Shown: positions 57,293 to 64,000 of the stretch, piece by piece
Layout: each line of letters starts with the position of its first letter
Numbering within the stretch: the stretch's first letter is position 1
Assembly: GCA_963805405.1 (NCBI GenBank)
Contig: CAWDUC010000020.1
Location: 1,116,001 to 1,180,000, forward strand
Direction: 5' to 3'
From: JAEUMG01 sp963805405
Lineage (GTDB): Bacteria; Pseudomonadota; Alphaproteobacteria; Rhizobiales; Aestuariivirgaceae
DNA: 64,000 nt
Made by a program: the position numbers and the translations under genes
The notes under the pieces: generated by a model
What the model was told of the DNA's origin: nothing
Databases searched by the model: none
The model's input: only the letters and a program-made list of their open reading frames with translations

Positions 57293-58081
57293 TTGGTCAA
57301 ATCGGATGAACCTACACCAGCAAACCTCACAATCCCGCAGATGCGGCAGGCAATATCAAAGATTGAGAGGCGGCTGCCTGAACTGGAAGCTTTCGACCCA
57401 AACTCGGTCAGGTCTCGTCAAGACCCGGAAATAGCGACACTAGAGGGGAAACTGGAAACGCTGCTGGAGTCGATCTATCCGCCGCACACCACCGAAAATC
57501 GACAATTCGGACACCGTGCGACGTCGCTCGACACTGCTCGACATAACGCCTTTGAACCACCACCGCTTGGCGAAGTGCGCCAGGGGCTAATGCGAGGCAA
57601 GGAAACAGCCCTTCACCAATGGAAGGCTATTGTCGATCACCTAAACGAAGAAATTGAAAATTCAACCGAGACCAACTCAGGGAGGGCCGTGCAAGCCTAC
57701 GAGGGGTTGGAACTCCATCCATACATCGCTCGCGCTGCCTCTAGTCTCTACACAAGCGGGCACTATGCAAACGCAATTGAAGACGCGGTGAAGGCTCTAA
57801 ATGCGCTAGTCAGATTGGCGAGCGGGGTAGATGACAAGGACGGCACGCATCTGATGGAGTTTGTCTTCAACCCCAAGACACCCATCCTCAAGTTTAATGG
57901 TCTGGCCGACCAGAGCGACTTAGACGAACAACGCGGGTTCATGATGATGTTATCAGGTGCAGTTGCGGGCTTACGAAACCCTCGAGCCCACAAACTAATC
58001 AAGGACGATGCCGAAAGCGCACTGGAGTTTATCGCCTTTGTGAGCTTGCTCGCTAAGATAGTAGAAAAGGCGAAGAGGTAA
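57293..58081 (+). CDS. TIGR02391-like HEPN protein
   Basis: A 262-residue protein starting at TTG 57293 with GGGAGG upstream. Residues 1-125 are charged and helical. Residues about 140-260 match the TIGR02391 (Ymh-type) domain: LHPYIARAASSLYTSGHYANAIEDAVKALN, then GTHLMEFVF and LRNPRAHK. The latter has R228-N-P-R-A-H233, the RX4H motif with a polar residue after Arg that marks HEPN ribonucleases. Such proteins occur as toxins and in abortive-infection loci. The following gene starts 2 bp later. Base composition looks less GC-rich than its neighbours, suggesting transfer. Confidence 0.8.
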   Translation: MVKSDEPTPANLTIPQMRQAISKIERRLPELEAFDPNSVRSRQDPEIATLEGKLETLLESIYPPHTTENRQFGHRATSLDTARHNAFEPPPLGEVRQGLMRGKETALHQWKAIVDHLNEEIENSTETNSGRAVQAYEGLELHPYIARAASSLYTSGHYANAIEDAVKALNALVRLASGVDDKDGTHLMEFVFNPKTPILKFNGLADQSDLDEQRGFMMMLSGAVAGLRNPRAHKLIKDDAESALEFIAFVSLLAKIVEKAKR

Positions 58082-58083
58082 GC

Positions 58084-58833
58084 GTGGCTGACAATTTCGA
58101 CAATCAACGGGAGTTGTATAAACAGGTACGCGAGCACGCTTGGAGTTGGTTCGCACTCCATGCGGGTCAGAGAATGCAGAGCTTTAATTTCTTTCTTATC
58201 GCGACCGCGTTCCTCGTTGCCAGCTACGCAACACTGCTTGAGAAAAACCCTACTACTGCGGCTGCCGTTGCGATCATAGGCGCCTTACTTGCTTTCTTTT
58301 TCCAACGGTTGGAAATGCGAACGCGGCAACTAATCCACGGCAGCGAAGATGCTCTAAAGGCTGTTCAACAACGACTTGCTGACGAATTGGGTCTAGGAAG
58401 CATTCGAATTTGTGAGCGCGTTCAAAAGCCTGATCCAGGCACATTCTCTTACAGAACGGTAATTGGAGGTGTTGAATGGATCGCCCTGATCGCGTTCCTC
58501 GCTGGCGCATTGTACGCGTTGTCGACCAAGTTCACTGATTTATCAATTTGGCTGAGTAGATCATTGCAAGTCGATCAAGCCGAGCAGGCGGGACCGATAA
58601 TAGGGGGAATAGCAAATACGGTAGGTCTGGTACTGACCTTAGCTGGGGTATTGCTCCTCTTCCGATACGGAATGCCCTTTAGAGTCGAGACAACTGGCTA
58701 CTCGATATTGATGGAAGGAAATGTAACATCGGAGGATCGAGCCGCTAATCGTCGCTATCGGCGATTAGGCAATCTCGGCCTTGCTTTTGTGTGCTTCGGT
58801 ACGGCCGCACAGATCCTCGGCGCGTGGAACTAA
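58084..58833 (+). CDS. Five-helix membrane protein coupled to the HEPN gene
   Basis: A 249-residue protein starting at GTG 58084 with AGAGG in front. Predicted helices lie at about 34-52, 57-74, 128-147, 172-193 and 228-246, with a cytosolic amphipathic segment 75-125. The N-terminus (ELYKQVREHAWSWFALHAGQRMQSFNFFLIATAFLVA) resembles uncharacterised membrane proteins in accessory loci. No enzymatic motif is visible. Its 2-bp spacing from the HEPN gene implies co-translation and a joint role, perhaps as membrane effector, sensor or immunity partner. Confidence 0.75.
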   Translation: MADNFDNQRELYKQVREHAWSWFALHAGQRMQSFNFFLIATAFLVASYATLLEKNPTTAAAVAIIGALLAFFFQRLEMRTRQLIHGSEDALKAVQQRLADELGLGSIRICERVQKPDPGTFSYRTVIGGVEWIALIAFLAGALYALSTKFTDLSIWLSRSLQVDQAEQAGPIIGGIANTVGLVLTLAGVLLLFRYGMPFRVETTGYSILMEGNVTSEDRAANRRYRRLGNLGLAFVCFGTAAQILGAWN

Positions 58834-58918
58834 TAGCAGGATCGCGCCCAATGTAATTTGGACGCCACGGATCGGGCGCGTGGCTCTGACTAAGCTAAGA
58901 ACCCCGCGAACTTCATTT

Positions 58919-58944
58919 CCTTCTTCCCGCGTGCGGGGAGAAGG
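58919..58944. repeat. REP-like palindrome upstream of the IS
   Basis: A 10-bp stem (one G-T pair) with arms CCTTCTTCCC and GGGGAGAAGG is followed by the CCCCGAAGGG-GGATGA tail familiar from extragenic repeats in this bacterial group. It lies just upstream of the IS3-like genes. Confidence 0.65.
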
Positions 58945-58997
58945 TCCCCGAAGGGTGGATGAAGAATTTTCTCGGTATTTTGAACGAGGAGATTCGG

Positions 58998-59261
58998 ATG
59001 AAGAAGAGCAGATTCACGGACCCGCAGATCATGTCTGTGCTGAAGCAGGCGGAGGGCGGGATGGCTGTGCCTGAGCTCTGCCGGGAACACGGCATCTCTA
59101 CCGCGACGTTCTACAAATGGCGGTCGAAGTTCGGCGGTATGGATGCCTCGATGATGGCCGAGATGAAGACCATGCAGGACGAGAACCGGCGGCTGAAGAA
59201 GATGTTCGCCGAGCTTTCGATGCAGAATGAGCTTCTGAAGGAGGCTCTCGGAAAAAAATAA
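58998..59261 (+). CDS. IS3-family OrfA
   Basis: An 87-residue HTH protein starting MKKSRFTDPQIMSVLKQAEGG at ATG 58998 behind GAGGAG. The HTH (VPELCREHGISTATFYKWRSKFGG) binds the IS ends, and a leucine-zipper-like tail (MQDENRRLKKMFAELSMQNELLKEAL) mediates oligomerisation. It ends GKK-stop within the slippery run used for the OrfAB fusion. Confidence 0.92.
   Translation: MKKSRFTDPQIMSVLKQAEGGMAVPELCREHGISTATFYKWRSKFGGMDASMMAEMKTMQDENRRLKKMFAELSMQNELLKEALGKK
59252..59258 (+). promoter_or_regulatory. A7 slippery site for -1 OrfAB frameshift
   Basis: The sequence A-AAA-AAA in the OrfA frame precedes its TAA. The -1 frame is open from here into OrfB (ITRPARRRELAEDAVTQKG), exactly as needed for the IS3 fusion transposase. 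Confidence 0.88.
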
Positions 59262-59299
59262 CCCGGCCAGCCAGGCGTCGAGAACTGGCCGAGGACGCT

Positions 59300-60223
59300 G
59301 TGACGCAAAAGGGTGTGAGCGTAGCACTTGCCTGCCGGACCTTCGGGGTGAGCGAGCGCTGCTACCGCTATGTAGCGAAGCTCAAGCCTGAGAACGAGCG
59401 CATTGCCGACCTGCTCATAGGGCTCACGCAAGCCCATCGCACGTGGGGATTCGGGTTATGCTTTCTGCATCTGCGGAACGTCAAAGGCCATGGCTGGAAC
59501 CACAAGCGGGTTTACCGGATCTACCGCGATCTGGAGCTCAATCTGCGGATCAAGCCGAAGAAGCGCTTGAAACGCGAGAAGCCAGACGAACTTGCTGTGC
59601 CGGAACAACCGAATGTCACCTGGTCCATGGACTTCATGGCCGACAGGCTTGATGATACGCGCGCCTTCCGGCTGCTCAATGTGCTCGACGACTTCAATCG
59701 CGAAGGGCTCGGCATCGAGGTCGACTTCTCGCTGCCAGCGGAACGCGTCACCCGCACCCTCGACCAGATCATCGAATGGCGGGGACCGCCTCTGGCGATC
59801 AGGGTGGACAACGGCCCGGAGCTGATCAGTTCAACGCTGCTCACCTGGGCCGAAACCCGCGGCATTGCCATTCGTCACATCGAACCCGGCAAGCCGCAGC
59901 AGAACGCCTACATCGAACGCTACAACAGAACGGTGCGGCACGAATGGCTCGGCCAATATCTGTTCGCGGACATCAAGGAGGTGCAGGACACGGCAACCGA
60001 GTGGCTCTGGACTTACAACCATGAGCGCCCCAACATGGGGCTCGGCGGCATCACCCCCGCCCGAAAAGGGCTGCTCTGCGATAGCAGTGCGGTCGTACAT
60101 CAACGCCTGCATCTCGCTTCGCAAGCTGCCGGCCCTCACCCGGCGCATTCGCGCCACCCTCTCCCCGCTGAAGCGGGGCGAGGGAAAATGATCCGTAGGC
60201 GGAGAGATGGATCCCGGCTTTAG
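59300..60223 (+). CDS. IS3-family OrfB transposase with foreign C-terminal tail
   Basis: Catalytic part of the transposase, normally made as OrfAB by -1 frameshifting; GTG 59300 is a nominal start. The rve integrase domain shows the DDE triad: MDFMAD, VDNGPE and PQQNAYIERYN (Glu). After NMGLGGITPARKG the frame runs about 45 residues into non-IS sequence containing REP palindromes, ending at 60223. The catalytic core looks intact, but the element's right end is missing, so self-transposition is doubtful. Confidence 0.88.
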   Translation: MTQKGVSVALACRTFGVSERCYRYVAKLKPENERIADLLIGLTQAHRTWGFGLCFLHLRNVKGHGWNHKRVYRIYRDLELNLRIKPKKRLKREKPDELAVPEQPNVTWSMDFMADRLDDTRAFRLLNVLDDFNREGLGIEVDFSLPAERVTRTLDQIIEWRGPPLAIRVDNGPELISSTLLTWAETRGIAIRHIEPGKPQQNAYIERYNRTVRHEWLGQYLFADIKEVQDTATEWLWTYNHERPNMGLGGITPARKGLLCDSSAVVHQRLHLASQAAGPHPAHSRHPLPAEAGRGKMIRRRRDGSRL

Positions 60224-60230
60224 CCGGGAT
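60157..60230. repeat. Two REP-like palindromes at the IS right border
   Basis: The first hairpin (60157-60184) has 12-base arms CCCTCTCCCCGC and GCGGGGCGAGGG with one mismatch. The second (60211-60230) has perfect 8-base arms ATCCCGGC/GCCGGGAT. Both are types scattered between genes in Hyphomicrobiales. The remaining gap to 60474 shows nothing else. Confidence 0.65.
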
Positions 60231-60474
60231 GACGGAACTTTGGTGTCGCAGCGAGTGCCTCAGCCTCCATCGGGGGGTCAAGTGTTTGACCCTGCCGTGA
60301 AGAGGGAAGCGCTGGGATCTTGCCCGTCTATACACCGAGGGACTGGGCCGATTTGCCGTCGCTGCTCGGCTCATATTTCCCGTCGTGGTTGCAAGCGAGG
60401 TTGCGGAGAGCACCCCGTCGTGCCTAATCTTTCATCATCCGCTGATCATCCATCGGAAATGAAGGAGACCACCC

Positions 60475-60924
60475 GTGGCAAAGGCAATGCGTTCCCTGGC
60501 GAGCTGCCTTGCGCTCGCGCTTGGTCTTTTCCTGTCGATGATCGCCGCGTCCTCGGCCGCGCCGAAGCCATCCGGGACCGTGACTATCTCGGCGAAGCAG
60601 ATTGCCTTTCTGGTCAGCGGCCAGCGCGGCGGCGGAACCATGCGGTTCAAGGGCAAGTCCTATCCATTCAAGATAGGAGGCCTCGGTGTCGGCGGCATCG
60701 GCATCTCGAAGCTTACCGCGAACGGCGAAGTCTTCTACCTCAAGAATGCCGCGGACTTTTACGGCGCCTATGCCGCGGCGCGCATCGGCTGGGCGGTCGG
60801 CGATGCAAGCGGCGGGCAGATGTGGCTCAAGAACGAGCATGGCGTGGTTTTGCATCTGTGGGCGGCGCGCAAGGGCCTGGCGCTCACGCTCGGCGCCGAT
60901 GTGATCGACATTTCGAGGCCCTAG
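60475..60924 (+). CDS. Secreted glycine-rich hypothetical protein
   Basis: A 149-residue protein starting at GTG 60475 with AAGGAG upstream. A signal peptide (LASCLALALGLFLSMIAASSAA) precedes a mature domain with VSGQRGGGTMRFKGKSYPFKIGGLGVGGIGISKL and a C-terminal GLALTLGADVIDI. The pattern resembles conserved periplasmic proteins of rhizobia, but I cannot name the family with certainty. Probably an envelope protein of unknown function. Confidence 0.75.
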   Translation: MAKAMRSLASCLALALGLFLSMIAASSAAPKPSGTVTISAKQIAFLVSGQRGGGTMRFKGKSYPFKIGGLGVGGIGISKLTANGEVFYLKNAADFYGAYAAARIGWAVGDASGGQMWLKNEHGVVLHLWAARKGLALTLGADVIDISRP

Positions 60925-61043
60925 CGCAGCAGGAACATTCGCCAGCGGCGCCTTTCCCCCCCTTCGTGTGGCCGAGGGGGCAATGTCACAAACATGACAT
61001 TTCGGCTGGGCAGCGTCGTCACACAGCAAAGGAAGGTCGATCG

Positions 61044-61943
61044 ATGGGAATAGACGAACGCGTGCAAGCCGAGCTGGCAGACAGTCTCGATGAGGAAATG
61101 GAACTCGAGCTCGACGATGAACGCCTCGGCGAATTGATCGAGATCGGCGATCACGCGCCGGGCGAAGGCGAAATCGACCGCAAGGTCTATTACAAGACCC
61201 TGTTTGCGCTGCAGCGCGAGCTCATCAAGCTGCAGGACTGGGTGGCGGCGACCAAGGCCAAGGTCGTCGTCGTCTTTGAAGGCCGCGATTCGGCCGGCAA
61301 GGGCGGCGTCATCAAACGCATCACGCAGCGGCTCAATCCGCGCATCTGCCGGGTGGTCGCGCTCTCCGCACCCAGCGAACGCGAGAAGAGCCAGTGGTAT
61401 TTCCAGCGCTATGTGCCGCATCTGCCGGCCGGCGGCGAAATCGTGCTGTTCGACCGCAGCTGGTACAACCGGGCCGGGGTCGAGCGGGTGATGGGGTTCT
61501 GCACGGAAGCGGACGTCGAGGAGTTCTTCCGCACGGCGCCGGAATTCGAACGCATGCTGGTGCGCTCCGGCATCATTCTCATCAAATACTGGTTCTCGAT
61601 CACCGACGAGGAGCAGCAGTTCCGCTTCACGATGCGGATCACCGATCCTTTGAAGCAGTGGAAGCTCTCGCCCATGGATGTCGAGTCGCGCAGGCGCTGG
61701 GAGAACTACACCATGGCCAAGGAGGACATGCTGGAGCACACGCATATTCCGGAAGCGCCCTGGTGGATCGTCGAGGCGGTCGACAAGAAACGGGCGCGGC
61801 TCAATTGCATCAATCATCTCTTGAGCCAGATCCCCTATCACGAGATCGAGCGGCCATCGGTGGTGCTGCCAAAGCGCGTGCACAATCCGGATTATCTCAG
61901 GGGGCCGATCCCCAAGGAAATGTACGTGCCGGCGAAGTATTAG
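61044..61943 (+). CDS. ppk2: Polyphosphate kinase 2
   Basis: A 299-residue PPK2 that uses polyphosphate to phosphorylate nucleoside diphosphates, or AMP in some classes. Walker A-like GRDSAGKGG and the lid/Walker B region FDRSWYNRAGVERVMGFC are present, as is IKYWFSITDEEQ. It starts at ATG 61044 (MGIDERVQAELAD) behind AAGGAAGG; the upstream open frame to 60207 is non-coding. Class I one-domain type by length. It complements the ppk1-ppx pair 15 kb upstream. Its stop overlaps the convergent MBL gene by 4 bp. Confidence 0.95.
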   Translation: MGIDERVQAELADSLDEEMELELDDERLGELIEIGDHAPGEGEIDRKVYYKTLFALQRELIKLQDWVAATKAKVVVVFEGRDSAGKGGVIKRITQRLNPRICRVVALSAPSEREKSQWYFQRYVPHLPAGGEIVLFDRSWYNRAGVERVMGFCTEADVEEFFRTAPEFERMLVRSGIILIKYWFSITDEEQQFRFTMRITDPLKQWKLSPMDVESRRRWENYTMAKEDMLEHTHIPEAPWWIVEAVDKKRARLNCINHLLSQIPYHEIERPSVVLPKRVHNPDYLRGPIPKEMYVPAKY

Positions 61944-62821
61944 AGCCCAAGCACCGATTTGATATTGCCGCGGTGGACCTCTTCATAGGGTTCGAACCAT
62001 TTGATCCAGCCGGCTTCGAGAGGACCGGCGATCAATTCGCGCAAGGGCTTGGTCTGCAGTTCCGGCTCGCTCCCGATGCGCTTGAGCAGGCGGACATATT
62101 GCTGGGTGGCGCGGATGAGGCCCTTGCCATAGCCGCCAGTGGCGATGATGTCGGGGTCGCCGTGATTGGGCAGGATATGGGCCGGATCGAGCGACCATAA
62201 TTTGTCGAGATCGGCGAGGTGCGCATCGAACTGATCGGGCTCGGCGACATAGGTGATGGTGTCTTCCAGCGTGTCGCCGGCGAGCAGGATACGCTCATGG
62301 CCAAGCCAGATCACGGTTGCGTCCGCGCTGTGGATGTTGGCTTCGATCAGGTCGATATGCAAGCCGCCGACATGGATGTGGGCATGGCCTTCGAAGAGTT
62401 CGGTGGGCATGACCAAGGGATTGATCGCCGGGGCACCATGATGGGTGCCCGCCTCGATCGCGGCGCGGTTTGCCTCCATCAGTGCCGCGGTGCGGCGATT
62501 GGCGATGACCGGGCTGTCGGCGAAGACTTGCGTTCCAGCGATATGGTCGAGGTGCCAGTGGCTCAGCACCACGATGAAGCGCGTGACGCCCTGCTCTTCC
62601 AAATGCTTGCGGATGAAGGCGGCGTGCTCCACCGAGACATGCGTGTCGTAGATCAAGGCCTCGTCGCCATCGACAATGGAGTAGCTCGCGATGCCGAGCG
62701 AGATGGCGCCGTCATCGACCCAGTTCGGGCCTTCGGCATAGCGATGGCCGGCGATCCGGCCGTCATAGAAGGCAAAGATATGCGGATAGGGCCGCAGCAC
62801 GCGCAGATGATCGAGCTTCAT
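61940..62821 (-). CDS. MBL-fold metallohydrolase
   Basis: A 293-residue metallo-beta-lactamase-fold protein with the zinc motif SHWHLDHIAGTQVF (HxHxDH), a later Asp/His in LLAGDTLEDTIT and ILPNHGDPD. There is no signal peptide. The substrate is unknown; such proteins range from glyoxalase II to lactonases. Two bases separate it from the HAD gene upstream, so they are likely co-transcribed. Confidence 0.9.
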   Translation of the reverse strand: MKLDHLRVLRPYPHIFAFYDGRIAGHRYAEGPNWVDDGAISLGIASYSIVDGDEALIYDTHVSVEHAAFIRKHLEEQGVTRFIVVLSHWHLDHIAGTQVFADSPVIANRRTAALMEANRAAIEAGTHHGAPAINPLVMPTELFEGHAHIHVGGLHIDLIEANIHSADATVIWLGHERILLAGDTLEDTITYVAEPDQFDAHLADLDKLWSLDPAHILPNHGDPDIIATGGYGKGLIRATQQYVRLLKRIGSEPELQTKPLRELIAGPLEAGWIKWFEPYEEVHRGNIKSVLGL

Positions 62822-62823
62822 CG

Positions 62824-63546
62824 TCAGGCCGCCAGTTCGGCGCGGTGCGCGGCTGCGAGTTCGGCCATGCTGGTGAAGCGGAAATCATAGGTCGGCATGA
62901 CGCCCGGATTCATGGTGGCGCCGAAGCCTTCCTTGTCGAAGCGGCGGAAGATCCAGCAATTGTGAAGGCCCTGGTCGTTGGCCGGGCGATGATCGTGGAA
63001 CAGGCTTTCGGCGGTGTGGAGAACGTCCTTCTTCTCGATGCCGAGCGTCTTAAGCTTGTCCAGCATGTAGTCGAAATTGCGCGCGGCGGGCTTGTAGGAG
63101 CCGACATCCTCGGCGGTGTAGACGGCATCGAAGGTGACGCCGAGCTTCCTGTTGCTCGCGGCAAAGCTCGCATTGTCGACGTTCGACAGGATGACGAGCT
63201 TGTAGTGCTGCTTGAGATAGGCAAGCGCTTCCGCCGAGTCCGGAAAGGCCGGCCAGTCCCTGATCGAATTGCCGTAAGCCAGGCACTCGTCCCATGACTG
63301 CGGCACGCCCCATTCCTCGGCGAGGCGCTTATAGACGACAGCGAGAAGCTCGCTATAGCGCTTGGCCGGCGTCTCGTGCTGCTGGAAGGATTCGTGCCGG
63401 GCGTGCGCTTCCAGAACCTGATCGCGGGTGAGCGGCTCTTTGACCTTTGCGGTGAGCGGCTTCAGCGCGGCGACCATGCCCGATTCCCAGTCGATGAGGG
63501 TGCCGTAGCAGTCGAAGGTCAGGGCTTTGAATTGGGTGAGTTTCAT
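62824..63546 (-). CDS. Haloacid dehalogenase, type II
   Basis: A 240-residue HAD hydrolase beginning MKLTQFKALTFDCYGTLIDWESG at ATG 63546; the open frame to 63624 covers REP-like DNA. The nucleophile Asp is in FDCYGT, motif II is ILSNVDNASF, and motif III/IV is SYKPAARNFDYML with a later LHTAESLFHDHRPA. L-2-haloacid dehalogenases are the nearest relatives. It is tightly linked to the MBL gene. Confidence 0.9.
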   Translation of the reverse strand: MKLTQFKALTFDCYGTLIDWESGMVAALKPLTAKVKEPLTRDQVLEAHARHESFQQHETPAKRYSELLAVVYKRLAEEWGVPQSWDECLAYGNSIRDWPAFPDSAEALAYLKQHYKLVILSNVDNASFAASNRKLGVTFDAVYTAEDVGSYKPAARNFDYMLDKLKTLGIEKKDVLHTAESLFHDHRPANDQGLHNCWIFRRFDKEGFGATMNPGVMPTYDFRFTSMAELAAAHRAELAA

Positions 63547-63575
63547 GGGGTCTCTCCGATTGAGATTGAGATTGT

Positions 63576-63715
63576 CTTCTCCCGCTTGCGGGAGAAGAAG
63601 GGACCCGTGTCGCACGAGCGACATGGGGAGATGAGGGGAAATTTGTTGCCTACCGTCCCCTCACCTATCCCATTGCTTCGCAATGGGCCCCTTTCCTCTC
63701 CCGCGGCGGGAGAGG
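63576..63715. repeat. Cluster of three REP-like hairpins
   Basis: Perfect hairpins occur at 63576-63597 (10-bp stem, CTTCTCCCGC), 63669-63687 (8-bp stem, CCCATTGC) and 63695-63715 (10-bp stem, CCTCTCCCGC). They fill the gap between mlaF and the HAD gene and may terminate or stabilise transcripts. Confidence 0.75.
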
Positions 63716-63734
63716 ACATTAGGCCGAGTTGAGA

Positions 63735-64000
63735 TCACGGCTTCAAGACTTCCATCTGGATCGGGCCTTCGGCGCGGCCGTGGATGAACTGTTCGACATA
63801 TTCATTGCCGCTCTCGTCGATCGTCTTGGCGGGTCCGTGCCAGATGATCTGCCCTTGTAGATCATGGCGATATCATCGGCGATCTTGCGGGCCGAGGCCA
63901 TGTCATGGGTAATCGAGATCGTGGTGGAGCCCAGACGCTTGACGCTGTCGACGATCAGATTGTTGATGACGTCGGCCATGATCGGATCAAGGCCGGTGGT
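63735..64000 (-). pseudogene. mlaF: MlaF phospholipid ABC ATPase, 3' fragment with frameshift
   Basis: The 3' part of an ABC ATPase (TTGLDPIMADVINNLIVDS, SITHDMASARKIADDIAMIYKG, the H-loop) that matches MlaF. A single missing base near 63849-63853 breaks the frame after IYKG. Restoring it gives QIIWHGPAKTIDESGNEYVEQFIHG and a stop at 63737-63735. The rest of the gene lies beyond the window. MlaF powers retrograde phospholipid transport with MlaE and an MCE protein. Confidence 0.85.

Larger units (their letters stand above)
58975..60060 (+). mobile_element. IS3-family element (IS407-like group), right end lost
   Basis: Two overlapping transposase frames with an A7 slippery site encode a complete HTH and DDE set. 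The canonical orfB end (NMGLGGITPA-x-K-short tail-stop) is replaced after about 60060 by unrelated sequence containing REP-like palindromes. I find no terminal inverted repeats or target duplication, so the boundaries are approximate and the copy is probably immobile on its own. Confidence 0.8.

Noticed and set aside
60207..61043. N-terminal extension of PPK2 by 279 residues
   Set aside because: It covers the secreted-protein gene and non-coding DNA; a family-typical start with ribosome binding site lies at 61044.
1..64000. CRISPR array, tRNA or rRNA genes
   Set aside because: I scanned intergenic regions and saw no regularly spaced repeats, no cloverleaf with a GGTTCGAATCC-type arm and no rRNA sequence.

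Overview
The window reads as a chromosomal segment of an alphaproteobacterium, most likely Hyphomicrobiales (Rhizobiales). Evidence: gene orders typical of that group (iscR-cysteine desulfurase-sufBCD; rne divergent from amiC-PBP1A-prfB; aroQ-accB-accC-aat followed by DUF2155, an MCE protein and NDUFA12; aspS-rnd-ppx-ppk1-hdaA-AI-2E-pgsA-DUF2066 facing purMN), a B12-dependent ribonucleotide reductase, and an alphaproteobacterial-type LexA site (GAAC-N7-GAAC). I cannot name a genus.

Layout. 1-4.05 kb: Fe-S cluster assembly operon under an IscR-type regulator. 4.1-7.2 kb: alpha/beta hydrolase, anmK and tyrS. 7.2-17.1 kb: a large AsmA/YhdP-like envelope protein, a Rieske oxygenase, prfB with its programmed +1 frameshift, PBP1A and an amidase. 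17.7-27 kb: RNase E, an M48 protease, a DsbA-like protein, then the aroQ/acc/aat block and an envelope/complex I block. 27-41.8 kb: a DedA-PAP2-LssY fusion, two MFS transporters, nrdJ behind a pair of NrdR boxes, a 25-residue lysine/alanine-rich peptide, a ceramidase-like protein, an L,D-transpeptidase and aspS. 41.9-52.3 kb: RNase D, the ppx-ppk1 pair, hdaA, AI-2E permease, a CDP-alcohol phosphatidyltransferase, a DUF2066 protein and purMN. 52.3-56.8 kb: WYL and HxlR regulators, a flavin reductase, and a molybdopterin oxidoreductase with a Cys-rich partner. 56.8-60.3 kb is the accessory island: a LexA box, structured hairpins, a HEPN-type (TIGR02391-like) gene coupled to a membrane-protein gene, a decayed IS3-family element and REP-like palindromes. 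60.5-64 kb: a secreted protein, PPK2, an MBL hydrolase, a HAD enzyme and the 3' end of mlaF.

Two points colour the whole reading. First, at least ten otherwise intact genes, some essential (tyrS, aspS, the Suf cysteine desulfurase, rne), are split by single-base or two-base indels. Removing or adding one or two bases restores continuous family-like protein, and several lie in homopolymers or short repeats, so I treat them as probable sequencing or assembly errors rather than true pseudogenes. prfB (+1) and the IS3 transposase (-1) are different: both carry recognisable programmed frameshift signals. Second, the best candidate for a little-described system is the two-gene unit at 57293-58833: a protein with a HEPN RX4H motif followed two bases later by a five-helix membrane protein, next to mobile DNA. 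That suggests a membrane-linked toxin or abortive-infection module, but this is inference.
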